Origin: Candidatus Aminicenantota bacterium
Lineage (GTDB): Bacteria; Acidobacteriota; Aminicenantia; JAMOAD01
DNA: 24,118 bases
Direction of reading: 5' to 3'
NCBI GenBank assembly: GCA_027061995.1
Contig: JAMOUT010000090.1
Coordinates: 1-24,118, forward strand
The position numbers and the translations under genes were made by a program. Shown in pieces: positions 16,484 to 22,962 of the stretch. The notes beneath the pieces were generated by a model, which saw nothing but the letters and a program-made list of their open reading frames with translations, was not told the origin of the DNA and did not search any database. The number at the start of each line of letters is the position of its first letter. The stretch's first letter is position 1.

Positions 16484-17012
16484 TGTTACCTCCTTCAAGA
16501 CTCAATATTATATCGGCAAGTTTTGACCTGACCCTATTCAGTCTTGATTTTACCGTTCCGATTGAGATTTTTTCCATTTTAGCTATCTCCTCGTAAGAAA
16601 AACCCTCAATCTCCCTTAAAATAATAAGATTTCTATCCTGCGGGTTTAATCTGTTTATCCCTTTCCACACAAGGTCCTTTAAAGTGAAATCGGGATCCCA
16701 ACCGGATACAAGATAATCTTTACTTTCGATAATAATAACTTTTTTATTCTTTCTGTAATTATCAATACAATAATTTTTCGCAATCCTATATATATATCTT
16801 TCAAAATCATTTTTAACAGGTTTTATTTTCTCTATATTTTTATAAACTCTGAAAAACACCTCCTGTGCCGCTTCTTCGGCAAACTCTCTGCTTCCGGAAA
16901 AACTGAGTGCATAAGAGTAAATCCTTCTTGAATAATTGTTCACTAACATTTTCCACGCCTTTTTATCATTGTTTTTTGCTCCGGCAATTAATTCATTAAA
17001 CTCCATACTCAT
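16476..17012 (-). CDS. ECF-family RNA polymerase sigma factor (RpoE-like)
   Basis: A 178-residue sigma factor. The region 2 part (about 10-85) includes FAEEAAQEVFFRVYKNI and the DNA-melting stretch YIYRIAKNYCIDNYRKNKK. Region 4 (about 120-172) includes LNPQDRNLIILREIEGFSYEEIAKMEKISIGTVKSRLNRVRSKL, a helix-turn-helix that reads the -35 element. Length is normal for ECF factors without extensions. ATGs at 17012 and 17006 are both possible; AAGGAAAT is better placed for 17012. It is the first gene of a five-gene operon with a membrane anti-sigma candidate, two LiaI/LiaF-like proteins and a toastrack protein, which suggests control by envelope state. Confidence 0.9.
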   Translation of the reverse strand: MSMEFNELIAGAKNNDKKAWKMLVNNYSRRIYSYALSFSGSREFAEEAAQEVFFRVYKNIEKIKPVKNDFERYIYRIAKNYCIDNYRKNKKVIIIESKDYLVSGWDPDFTLKDLVWKGINRLNPQDRNLIILREIEGFSYEEIAKMEKISIGTVKSRLNRVRSKLADIILSLEGGNNE

Positions 17013-17014
17013 AT

Positions 17015-17039
17015 AACGATATTTCCTTTATTTTGTTCC
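17015..17039 (-). promoter_or_regulatory. candidate ECF-type autoregulatory promoter of the sigma operon
   Basis: On the minus strand GGAAC (17035-17039) is followed by 16 nt and CGTT (17015-17018). GGAAC/-35 with a CGT-type -10 is the common ECF pattern, and ECF genes often drive themselves. The -10 would end 2 nt before the first ATG and 8 nt before the second (17006), so this promoter would express the shorter form without a leader. Confidence 0.35.
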
Positions 17040-17293
17040 TTTTTAATTATTTTTTCAATAACAATTATTTCGTTCATACAATAAGTGCTTATTATACTTC
17101 CGATTTTGAAAAATTGTTGCATCCTATTAAAGATGTTAATTTTTAATTTATTAATAATCATGTTATCAACTCTCTTTATTATTCATCTTTATAATATATA
17201 TTACTATATTCTTTGCTTTCTGCCTATCCTTCATTATCTTTTTTTGTCCTATAAATCACATGAAAATTGTTGTTTCCTAAAATAGTATTTCAA
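17040..17293. other. non-coding part of the divergent intergenic region
   Basis: The gap between the sigma gene and the exported rhodanese is 338 nt, very AT-rich. Apart from the two promoter candidates at its ends I see only a short inverted repeat AATAAG-TG-CTTATT at 17080-17093, abutting a minus-strand TATAAT that lacks a matching -35 box. No tRNA, riboswitch or other structured RNA is recognised. Confidence 0.5.
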
Positions 17294-17322
17294 TTGACAA
17301 AAAATATATTTCAATTTATAAT
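17294..17322 (+). promoter_or_regulatory. consensus sigma-70 promoter of the exported rhodanese gene
   Basis: TTGACA (17294-17299), exactly 17 nt, then TATAAT (17317-17322): both boxes match the consensus perfectly, the best promoter in the window. The leader would be about 20 nt and contains AGGAGGAGG (17335-17343). Confidence 0.85.
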
Positions 17323-17350
17323 TATTTTATACTTAGGAGGAGGAAAAAAA

Positions 17351-17836
17351 ATGAAGAAAACCATAATGTTTTTTTTAATATTCTGTTTCATGGTTATTAC
17401 TGTTTTCAGCTTTTCATTGCAAACATATTTAAAGAGATGTAGGATGTCAACAAATAAAGTATTACTCCAAAGAGCTCATAAATTGTATAATTCTTCAGGT
17501 TGGCTTTTCTTGGATGTTAGAGAAAAAGATGAAATAATGAAAAGAGGAACTATTCCGGGGGCAAAGCATATACCGCGAGGTCTATTGGAATTCAGAATAC
17601 AAACGGTAGCTAATTATAATACGCCCATTATTATATTTTCAAATTCAAATGCAAGGGCAACTCTCTCCGCTTTCACTTTATCTAAGACTCTCGGATACGG
17701 AAAAGTTTATGTTCTTGAAGGTGGTTTTGAGGCATGGAAAAGGGCGGGGTATATAACGACAAAGCAAAACACATCTGACAACCCTCATCATAAGAATATT
17801 AATCATAAAATATTAAAAAAAATTAAAAGAAGATAA
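17351..17836 (+). CDS. exported rhodanese-domain protein lacking the catalytic cysteine
   Basis: A 161-residue protein with a signal peptide (about 1-22, ending FSFS) and a single rhodanese domain (about 35-135): LFLDVREKDEIMKRGTIPGAKHIP (starting near residue 52), an active-site loop, and YVLEGGFEAWKRAGY (starting near 120). In active rhodaneses the loop reads C-R-S-G-N-R; here it is S97-N-S-N-A-R, so the sulfur-carrying Cys is Ser and sulfurtransferase activity is unlikely. The tail is His/Lys-rich. ATG 17351 is chosen for the very strong ribosome-binding site AGGAGGAGG; an in-frame upstream ATG at 17267 precedes the promoter. A binding or sensing role in the periplasm is possible. It lies 112 nt before the histidine-kinase-like gene, which has its own promoter. 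Confidence 0.85.
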   Translation: MKKTIMFFLIFCFMVITVFSFSLQTYLKRCRMSTNKVLLQRAHKLYNSSGWLFLDVREKDEIMKRGTIPGAKHIPRGLLEFRIQTVANYNTPIIIFSNSNARATLSAFTLSKTLGYGKVYVLEGGFEAWKRAGYITTKQNTSDNPHHKNINHKILKKIKRR

Positions 17837-17889
17837 TTACATCATAATCCTTTGCAATTTCTTTCGTATCATGTAGGACTATACTCTAA

Positions 17890-17918
17890 TTGACATTTTT
17901 TATCATAAACATTATCAT
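17890..17918 (+). promoter_or_regulatory. sigma-70 promoter of the histidine-kinase-like gene
   Basis: TTGACA (17890-17895), 17 nt, TATCAT (17913-17918): -35 perfect, -10 5 of 6. The expected start near 17925 leaves a leader of about 24 nt to the ATG at 17949. The architecture closely copies the rhodanese promoter upstream. Confidence 0.7.
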
Positions 17919-17948
17919 AAATTATGGTAATAGATTTTAAAAGAGTGT

Positions 17949-19460
17949 ATGTGTGATATGGGAAAAAAACAGGGATTAAAAAACAAAATATTGATTTTAT
18001 CTCTGATTGTTTCCATATCTATTACAATAGTGATATATTTTTCGGTTTTGAGTATTTTAAAAAACGAAAGGAAAATTATTTACACCGATTATCTCGAAAA
18101 ATATGCTTTTCAACTGAAAATGACTTTAACCCCCTATATTATTGAAAATAATTCTACAATGATTAGACTAAGAGGGGGGAAACTATTTGTTAAACCTGTG
18201 GATATGATAAAAATAAATTTTTTAAATAGCGGACAAGAGATTGTTTTTGTATCCGATAAGATTAACAAGAATAAAATTGATTATGAAAAATTCTTATCTA
18301 AGACCATAATCATTAAAAATGACGGGAAAAAAATTGCAAAAATCTCGGTTTATATATCAAAAGATATTATTAAAGGGGTGATTGTCTTATTTACTAAAAG
18401 ATATTTGATTTTTTCTTTTTTGATTTTAATTCTATTAAATCTGACCGTTTATTATTTAGCTTCAAGATATTTAAAAGGGCTTGAAAATTTTATAAGAGAG
18501 TTTGAATCTTTAAAAGAACCGTCAAAATCAAAGAAACTTCAAACTGATGTTAGTGATTTAATCCCTATAGTGGATTTAATTAATCAACTCCTGTTATCAA
18601 TTGAAAGAAATACTGAGGAACTGTTTTCACATGAAAAATTGTTGCAAAGGGCAATCAAAACAAGAAAGGAGCAATTAAATAATCAATTAAAAAAACTTAT
18701 TGATTTGGAAAATAGGATTAGTATAGCTAAGAAAGATGTTGAAATAGGGGATAAAATGTCTTTGTTGACAAATATTTATATGGATATGAATGAAAAGTTG
18801 GAAACACCCATAATGGATATAATATCAGAGATAACCGAGTTTCTTAAAAACAAAAAGGTTGATGATAATGCTCGTCAAAAGTTGGAGATAGCGAGAGATT
18901 CCGCACATAAAATATTAAATATGATTTATAAGATAAAAAATTATACTTCCTTATCAAAAGTTTCAAAAACAACGATAGTATTGGAGCGATTAATCAAAGA
19001 GATTATACTAAAATATAAAAAGGAAACCAATATAAATTTTGTGTTTAAAAAAGGGGAAAAACGGGTTAAAATACTCGGAAACAAAATTCAATTAATAGAG
19101 ACATTTAATCATATTATTCGTAATTCAATAGAAGCTTTTCAAGATTTTGAAGGGAAAGAAAATACTGTAAAAATCAGTGTTAAACTTGAAGACCCTTTTG
19201 TAAATATAATTATTGAAGATAATGGTCCCGGTTTCCAGGATATAGCAAGTGCTTTTAATCTTTTTTACACAACCAAAGTAAATCCCCAGAATAAGGGATA
19301 TGGTCTGGCCTTGGTTGAAAAAATTGTTTCCGAGCACGGAGGTAAAGTTATTTTGGAGAATTTAAATGAGGGGGGGGCAAGAGTGATAGTCTCTTTACCC
19401 GTTATTGAGATCAAAGGGATAAAAGAAGAAAATGATGATTATGATGAAAATATTTATTAG
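17949..19460 (+). CDS. membrane histidine-kinase-like protein without the phospho-acceptor histidine
   Basis: A 503-residue sensor. Membrane segments at about 12-34 and 152-173 enclose an extracytoplasmic domain of about 115 residues. A HAMP-like or coiled-coil linker (about 175-265) follows, then a dimerisation region (about 266-330) and an intact HATPase domain (about 370-485) with N-box N391 (HIIRNSIEA), G1 EDNGPGF, F-box FYTTK and G2 GYGLALVEKIVSEHGG. The dimerisation region aligns without gaps to the NtrB-type H-box from K269-M270 to I291, including P287, but the His position is E282 (MNEKLETPI). Autophosphorylation on His is therefore not expected. No response-regulator gene is nearby. 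ATG 17958 is an alternative start; neither has a good ribosome-binding site. Confidence 0.85.
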   Translation: MCDMGKKQGLKNKILILSLIVSISITIVIYFSVLSILKNERKIIYTDYLEKYAFQLKMTLTPYIIENNSTMIRLRGGKLFVKPVDMIKINFLNSGQEIVFVSDKINKNKIDYEKFLSKTIIIKNDGKKIAKISVYISKDIIKGVIVLFTKRYLIFSFLILILLNLTVYYLASRYLKGLENFIREFESLKEPSKSKKLQTDVSDLIPIVDLINQLLLSIERNTEELFSHEKLLQRAIKTRKEQLNNQLKKLIDLENRISIAKKDVEIGDKMSLLTNIYMDMNEKLETPIMDIISEITEFLKNKKVDDNARQKLEIARDSAHKILNMIYKIKNYTSLSKVSKTTIVLERLIKEIILKYKKETNINFVFKKGEKRVKILGNKIQLIETFNHIIRNSIEAFQDFEGKENTVKISVKLEDPFVNIIIEDNGPGFQDIASAFNLFYTTKVNPQNKGYGLALVEKIVSEHGGKVILENLNEGGARVIVSLPVIEIKGIKEENDDYDENIY

Positions 19461-19515
19461 ATAGAAAAGTTGAAATTATTCAAATGTTCGATTTTTAGGG
19501 GCGAATATAGTGATA

Positions 19516-19544
19516 TTGACTTGAAATTCTAATAAGTGTAAAAT
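19516..19544 (+). promoter_or_regulatory. putative leaderless promoter of the DUF6677/VanZ/ThiF cluster
   Basis: TTGACT (19516-19521), 17 nt, TAAAAT (19539-19544), 6 nt, then the ATG at 19551. Each box is 5 of 6. The sequence just before the ATG (TACCCA) has no Shine-Dalgarno character, so transcription probably starts on the ATG. Confidence 0.65.
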
Positions 19545-19550
19545 TACCCA

Positions 19551-19916
19551 ATGAAATTAAAAACTTATCTTGTTTTTTTTATCGGATGGTTTATTCCCGG
19601 AGCAGGTCATCTTTTGTTAAAAAAATATTTTAGGGCGGCTGTATTCTTTATATCCGTAAGTTTGATGTTCTTTGTCGGAATTCTGATCAATGGTAAATTT
19701 TTCGAACATGCCGGTAATCCTCTTGCACTCCTTGCTTATTTCGGCGATATAGGAAACGGACTTCTTTTTCTTATAGCAAAATACGGTAAACTATTGAATG
19801 TTGATTATTCCTCCATAACTTATGAATACGGGACGGCTTTTCTTGCCACTGCGGGGTTTTTGAATTATATGATAGCTTTAAATGCTTACGATATAGCCAC
19901 GGGGAAGAAAAAATGA
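19551..19916 (+). CDS. DUF6677-like small integral membrane protein
   Basis: A 121-residue membrane protein opening with FFIGWFIPGAGHLLLKKYFRAAVFF (about 9-33), the GW-x-PGAGH-x-L..-RA pattern I associate with DUF6677. About four hydrophobic segments are seen (about 5-20, 28-47, 60-78 and 95-112). Function is unknown for the family. It has no Shine-Dalgarno site and is the first gene of a four-gene cluster; its stop overlaps the next start by ATGA. Assignment to DUF6677 is from memory of the pattern and should be read as probable. Confidence 0.78.
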   Translation: MKLKTYLVFFIGWFIPGAGHLLLKKYFRAAVFFISVSLMFFVGILINGKFFEHAGNPLALLAYFGDIGNGLLFLIAKYGKLLNVDYSSITYEYGTAFLATAGFLNYMIALNAYDIATGKKK

Positions 19917-20089
19917 TATTTAAAAGTCATCTTTTTTCAATGATATTTTTTGCTTTGATTGTTTCCGTTGTTTTTGCTTTAATAAGAGAGGGGGATGTTA
20001 AAGTTCAAATAAAATACGGGATTTCTCTGTTTCTTTCTTTTGTTTTCGGTGCGGTTTTGTTCGGCTGGGTTATGTATTTTCTTAGATGA
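19913..20089 (+). CDS. 58-residue membrane protein, unknown function
   Basis: A short open frame exactly filling the gap between the DUF6677-like and VanZ-like genes. It starts in an ATGA overlap with the upstream stop (ATG 19913) and ends in an ATGA overlap with the downstream start (stop 20087-20089). Two hydrophobic segments (about 7-24 and 37-56) are separated by a short charged loop REGDVKVQIKYG. The two perfect stop/start couplings argue that it is translated. No family is recognised. Confidence 0.72.
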   Translation: MIFKSHLFSMIFFALIVSVVFALIREGDVKVQIKYGISLFLSFVFGAVLFGWVMYFLR

Positions 20090-20442
20090 AGAAAGCTTAT
20101 CTGCTTGCTATTATATTGTATTTGGTAATTATTTTTTATTTTTCTTCAATTCCCGTGCCAAAACAATTACAAAACAAACCCGACATTATCCTTCATCTTC
20201 TTGAATACGGAGGTTTGGGTTTTTTATTTTCGGGATATTATACGGATAATTTCAACCGAAAAATTGAAAAAAGAAAATTATTTTTCATTATTATTTTTAT
20301 TTTTATATATGCGGTGTCAGATGAATTTCATCAAAGTTTTATCGAAGGGAGAGTTTCGAGCATAAAGGATGTTATTGTTGATATTATAGGAGGGATGATT
20401 TTTCCTTTTATCTTTTATTGTAAGAATAAAGAAATAAAATGA
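20086..20442 (+). CDS. VanZ-like family membrane protein
   Basis: A 118-residue membrane protein with about four hydrophobic segments. It carries the VanZ-like signature SDEFHQSFIEGRVSSIKDVIVDIIGGMI (starting near residue 79), with the conserved D-E-x-x-Q, G-R, S, D and D-x-x-G positions, and an N-terminal YFSSIPVP stretch. VanZ of enterococci contributes to low-level teicoplanin resistance, but the broad family is of unknown function, so resistance should not be inferred. Both ends overlap neighbours by ATGA, implying translational coupling. Confidence 0.85.
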   Translation: MKKAYLLAIILYLVIIFYFSSIPVPKQLQNKPDIILHLLEYGGLGFLFSGYYTDNFNRKIEKRKLFFIIIFIFIYAVSDEFHQSFIEGRVSSIKDVIVDIIGGMIFPFIFYCKNKEIK

Positions 20443-21113
20443 ATGATTATTTTGTTCGTCAATCGGATTTAATCGGAAAAGATTGTCAGAAAAAAATATC
20501 AAAAAGTGCGATACTTGTGGCAGGTTTGGGAGGTTTGGGGGGATTTGTCGCCGAGTTATTAATAAGAGCGGGTATCGGAAAAATCCATATTATTGATGAC
20601 GGGATTATAGATGAACCTGACTTAAACAGGCAGATTCTATATACTGCGGGTGATTTGGGGAAAAAGAAAATTGACATAGGCTTACAAAGATTAAAAAGCA
20701 TAGGTTTATCAACCGAAGTTATCCCTATATATGGTAAGATTGACGAATCATTTAAACTCCCCGATGATATTAACGGAATAATTGATTGTCTTGATAATTT
20801 CAAGGGAAGATATATTCTTGATGAGCTTTCGCATAAAAAAAAGATTTTTTTGATTCACGGGGCTATAAATAGTTGGTTCGGACAAATCAGTTCCATCGTT
20901 CCGGGGAAAACAAAAACTTTAAAAGAGATTTTCCCGGATATAAAAGATTCAAGTTCCATTATCCCTGTTATAGGGTTTACACCGGCGATAATAGCATCCC
21001 TTCAGGTATCGGAAGCTGTTAAATTAATATGCGGGATAAAAGATAATTTAATGAATAAAATCCTGTTTATGGATTTAAAAAATTATTCTATTGAAATTAT
21101 TAAACTTTCTTAA
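20439..21113 (+). CDS. ThiF/MoeB/HesA-family adenylyltransferase (E1-like)
   Basis: A 224-residue E1-like protein. The Rossmann nucleotide site is GLGGLGG (29-35), the acidic turn is IIDDGIIDEPDLNRQ (about 51-65), with K75-K77 and D116/D119 (IDCLDN) completing the ATP/Mg site. Relatives adenylate the C-terminal Gly of ThiS/MoaD-type sulfur carriers. The CxxC pairs that bind zinc in ThiF/MoeB are absent (PGKTKTLKEIFPD stands where PxCYxCLFP is usual), as in a branch lacking zinc. No sulfur carrier or JAB protease gene is in the window. It is last in the ATGA-linked cluster, and its end overlaps the convergent Fe-S gene by 4 nt. Confidence 0.86.
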   Translation: MNDYFVRQSDLIGKDCQKKISKSAILVAGLGGLGGFVAELLIRAGIGKIHIIDDGIIDEPDLNRQILYTAGDLGKKKIDIGLQRLKSIGLSTEVIPIYGKIDESFKLPDDINGIIDCLDNFKGRYILDELSHKKKIFLIHGAINSWFGQISSIVPGKTKTLKEIFPDIKDSSSIIPVIGFTPAIIASLQVSEAVKLICGIKDNLMNKILFMDLKNYSIEIIKLS

Positions 21114-22189
21114 TCCCTGTTTTCAGAGATGATTTCGGATAGAAAAACAGCAAGATGAAAGGTTTCCGACCGTCTGCTTAACTGTAGTGTGCACCCGGGA
21201 CAATTTGTCAGTATCTTTTTTCCCCCGTCCGTATTAAGATTTTTTATTGATTTTGATAGTATGGCTGTTGAAACTTTATGGTAAGCGGATGAAAAAGTCC
21301 CCCCGAATCCGCAACACATCTGTCTTTCAGGTTGATATATATCCAATCCCTTTATTTTTTCGGCAATATTCTTAATATTATCGGAAGAGTCCGAGAAATT
21401 AAGATAATGGCAGGGAACATGAATTGATATTTTGTCTTTAAAATTAAGAGAATTCAGATAATCCGAAAACTTTTTATTTTTTAAAATAAAATCGGCAAAT
21501 TCATATATTTCGGTAAAATTATAATATTCTTTAAATGTATGAAGTCCCGTGGGGCAAAGGATAATAACTGGAATATCGGGATATTTTTTCAAGATATCAA
21601 GATTCTCTTTTTTTAATAGTTCAAATCTTTTATTGTCTCCCGCCGATAGAAACGGGAAGCCGCAACAATTAAATTCGGGAACCATAACTTCATAACCCAT
21701 CTTATTAAGAATAAAAACGGCTGAATTTTTAATCTCGGTGATAATATAGTTTGCAACACACCCCGAAAAAAGGATAACCTTTTTTGAAGATGTAAATTTG
21801 TCTTTTATCGGATTCACCTTATATTTCGGTAATTTTAACAGCGGGATATATTTTGTAAGAGAAAGATTTTTGTATAGATTTAAAAAATTCTTTTTAAAAA
21901 AGAATAATGCTATTTTTTTTGTAATGGGGGAATCTTTTTCAAATCTCTCTCTGTTTTTGATGAATATATCTGTTATTTTAATGTTTGCACTACAATTTTT
22001 TTCGCAACTTCCGCATATAAGACACTCTTGAAGAAAATCTTTTCTTAATTTTTTAAAATCGTGATTTTGAAGAAGCTCTATTAAAGATAATCTTCCTCTC
22101 GGAGAATATGTTTCCTCCTTTTCCATATTATATACCGGGCAATAAAACAGACAATTACCGCATTTAAGACATTCAAATTCATTAAGCAT
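21110..22189 (-). CDS. Fe-S oxidoreductase subunit with two CCG domains (GlcF-like)
   Basis: A 359-residue protein. Two [4Fe-4S] motifs of CxxCxxCxxxC form are at C7/C10/C13/C17 (last followed by P) and C56/C59/C62/C66. Two cysteine-rich CCG domains follow: SGC...NCCGFP (about 135-190) and HVPCH...MCCGFGG...NCPGC (about 250-335). This is the layout of GlcF and related subunits that pass electrons from a flavoprotein dehydrogenase (glycolate, lactate or similar). No GlcD-type FAD subunit is encoded here, so the partner is unknown. It begins 6 nt after the acyltransferase stop and belongs to the HDOD operon; the ribosome-binding site is weak. Confidence 0.87.
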   Translation of the reverse strand: MLNEFECLKCGNCLFYCPVYNMEKEETYSPRGRLSLIELLQNHDFKKLRKDFLQECLICGSCEKNCSANIKITDIFIKNRERFEKDSPITKKIALFFFKKNFLNLYKNLSLTKYIPLLKLPKYKVNPIKDKFTSSKKVILFSGCVANYIITEIKNSAVFILNKMGYEVMVPEFNCCGFPFLSAGDNKRFELLKKENLDILKKYPDIPVIILCPTGLHTFKEYYNFTEIYEFADFILKNKKFSDYLNSLNFKDKISIHVPCHYLNFSDSSDNIKNIAEKIKGLDIYQPERQMCCGFGGTFSSAYHKVSTAILSKSIKNLNTDGGKKILTNCPGCTLQLSRRSETFHLAVFLSEIISENRD

Positions 22190-22195
22190 TCTATC

Positions 22196-22942
22196 TTATC
22201 TTTTTTTGATAACTTTTGCCGGAGTTCCGACTGCTATTGAATATGAAGGGATATCTCTGTTTACAAGAGATGATGCTCCGACTATCGAGCCTTTTTCTAT
22301 TTTTATTCCGTCAATTATTGTGCATGATGCACCTATCCAAACATCGTCCTCTATTATAATCCCCCCTTTTGATTTTGAGGGTTGAAACATCATGGGTGTA
22401 TTTTTATCTTCATAACTATGATTTCCTCCGGCTACCATATAGGAATTTCCGGCAACAAAAACATATTTGCCGAGATATAATTTTGTTTCCGATATAAGAT
22501 AACAATTTGCCCCTATATTTGAATATTCCCCTATCTCAATATCTCCCTCTTTACAACTCAATATTGTGTTTCTCCCAATAAAAACATTATTATCTATCTT
22601 TATCCCTTTATTTTCCTCCCCTTTGGCATCAATAACACAATTTTCGTCAAAAATAACATTATCCCCTATCTCAATCTTTTTCGGATGTCTTATTGTTATA
22701 TTTCTGCCGAAAATCACCCCTTTGCCCGTTTTTTTAAATAACCCTTTTAAAAAGAGTTTTCTTAAAAAAAGTCCCAAAGCCCCCGGCATGGGATTTATAA
22801 ACATAGTTATAAATTCATATTTCATAAAGGTGAGAAAAGAGATATTTCCCGTGAAAATGGTTTTATATTTTGAAAACATCCCCCCATTTTTATCCAATAA
22901 GGTTTTTTGAGCGGATGCTCTTTTACTTTTTTCATCTAACAT
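22196..22942 (-). CDS. hexapeptide-repeat acyltransferase (WcaF/maltose O-acetyltransferase-like)
   Basis: A 248-residue protein. A N-terminal region of about 75 residues includes a hydrophobic/aromatic stretch (about 36-65). About 78-245 form a left-handed beta-helix of hexapeptide repeats (IEIGDNVIF, IKIDNNVFIGRN, IEIGEYSNIGANC, IIIEDDVWIGASC, IEKGSIVGASS), ending in the typical SIAVGTPAKVIKKR. H175 in GGNHSYED is the probable catalytic His. Such enzymes move acetyl or other acyl groups onto sugars, often for surface polysaccharide. GGGAG lies before the ATG. The gene is 20 nt after the HDOD gene. Confidence 0.86.
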   Translation of the reverse strand: MLDEKSKRASAQKTLLDKNGGMFSKYKTIFTGNISFLTFMKYEFITMFINPMPGALGLFLRKLFLKGLFKKTGKGVIFGRNITIRHPKKIEIGDNVIFDENCVIDAKGEENKGIKIDNNVFIGRNTILSCKEGDIEIGEYSNIGANCYLISETKLYLGKYVFVAGNSYMVAGGNHSYEDKNTPMMFQPSKSKGGIIIEDDVWIGASCTIIDGIKIEKGSIVGASSLVNRDIPSYSIAVGTPAKVIKKR

Positions 22943-22962
22943 TGTTTTCTCCCGATTTTAAT

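Noticed and set aside
17080-17096. Minus-strand TATAAT with adjacent inverted repeat as the main sigma-operon promoter
   Set aside because: No -35-like hexamer at any usual spacing; kept only as a note in the intergenic entry.
17085-17285. 66-codon Leu/Ile-rich frame in the intergenic region
   Set aside because: It begins with GTG, has no ribosome-binding site, and its hydrophobicity is what AT-rich non-coding DNA gives in this frame.
20086-20442. VanZ-like gene as an antibiotic-resistance determinant
   Set aside because: No other van genes are present and the family is broad; resistance cannot be inferred.
22566-22910. 114-codon frame opposite the acyltransferase
   Set aside because: A mirror of the hexapeptide repeats on the other strand; no evidence of expression.
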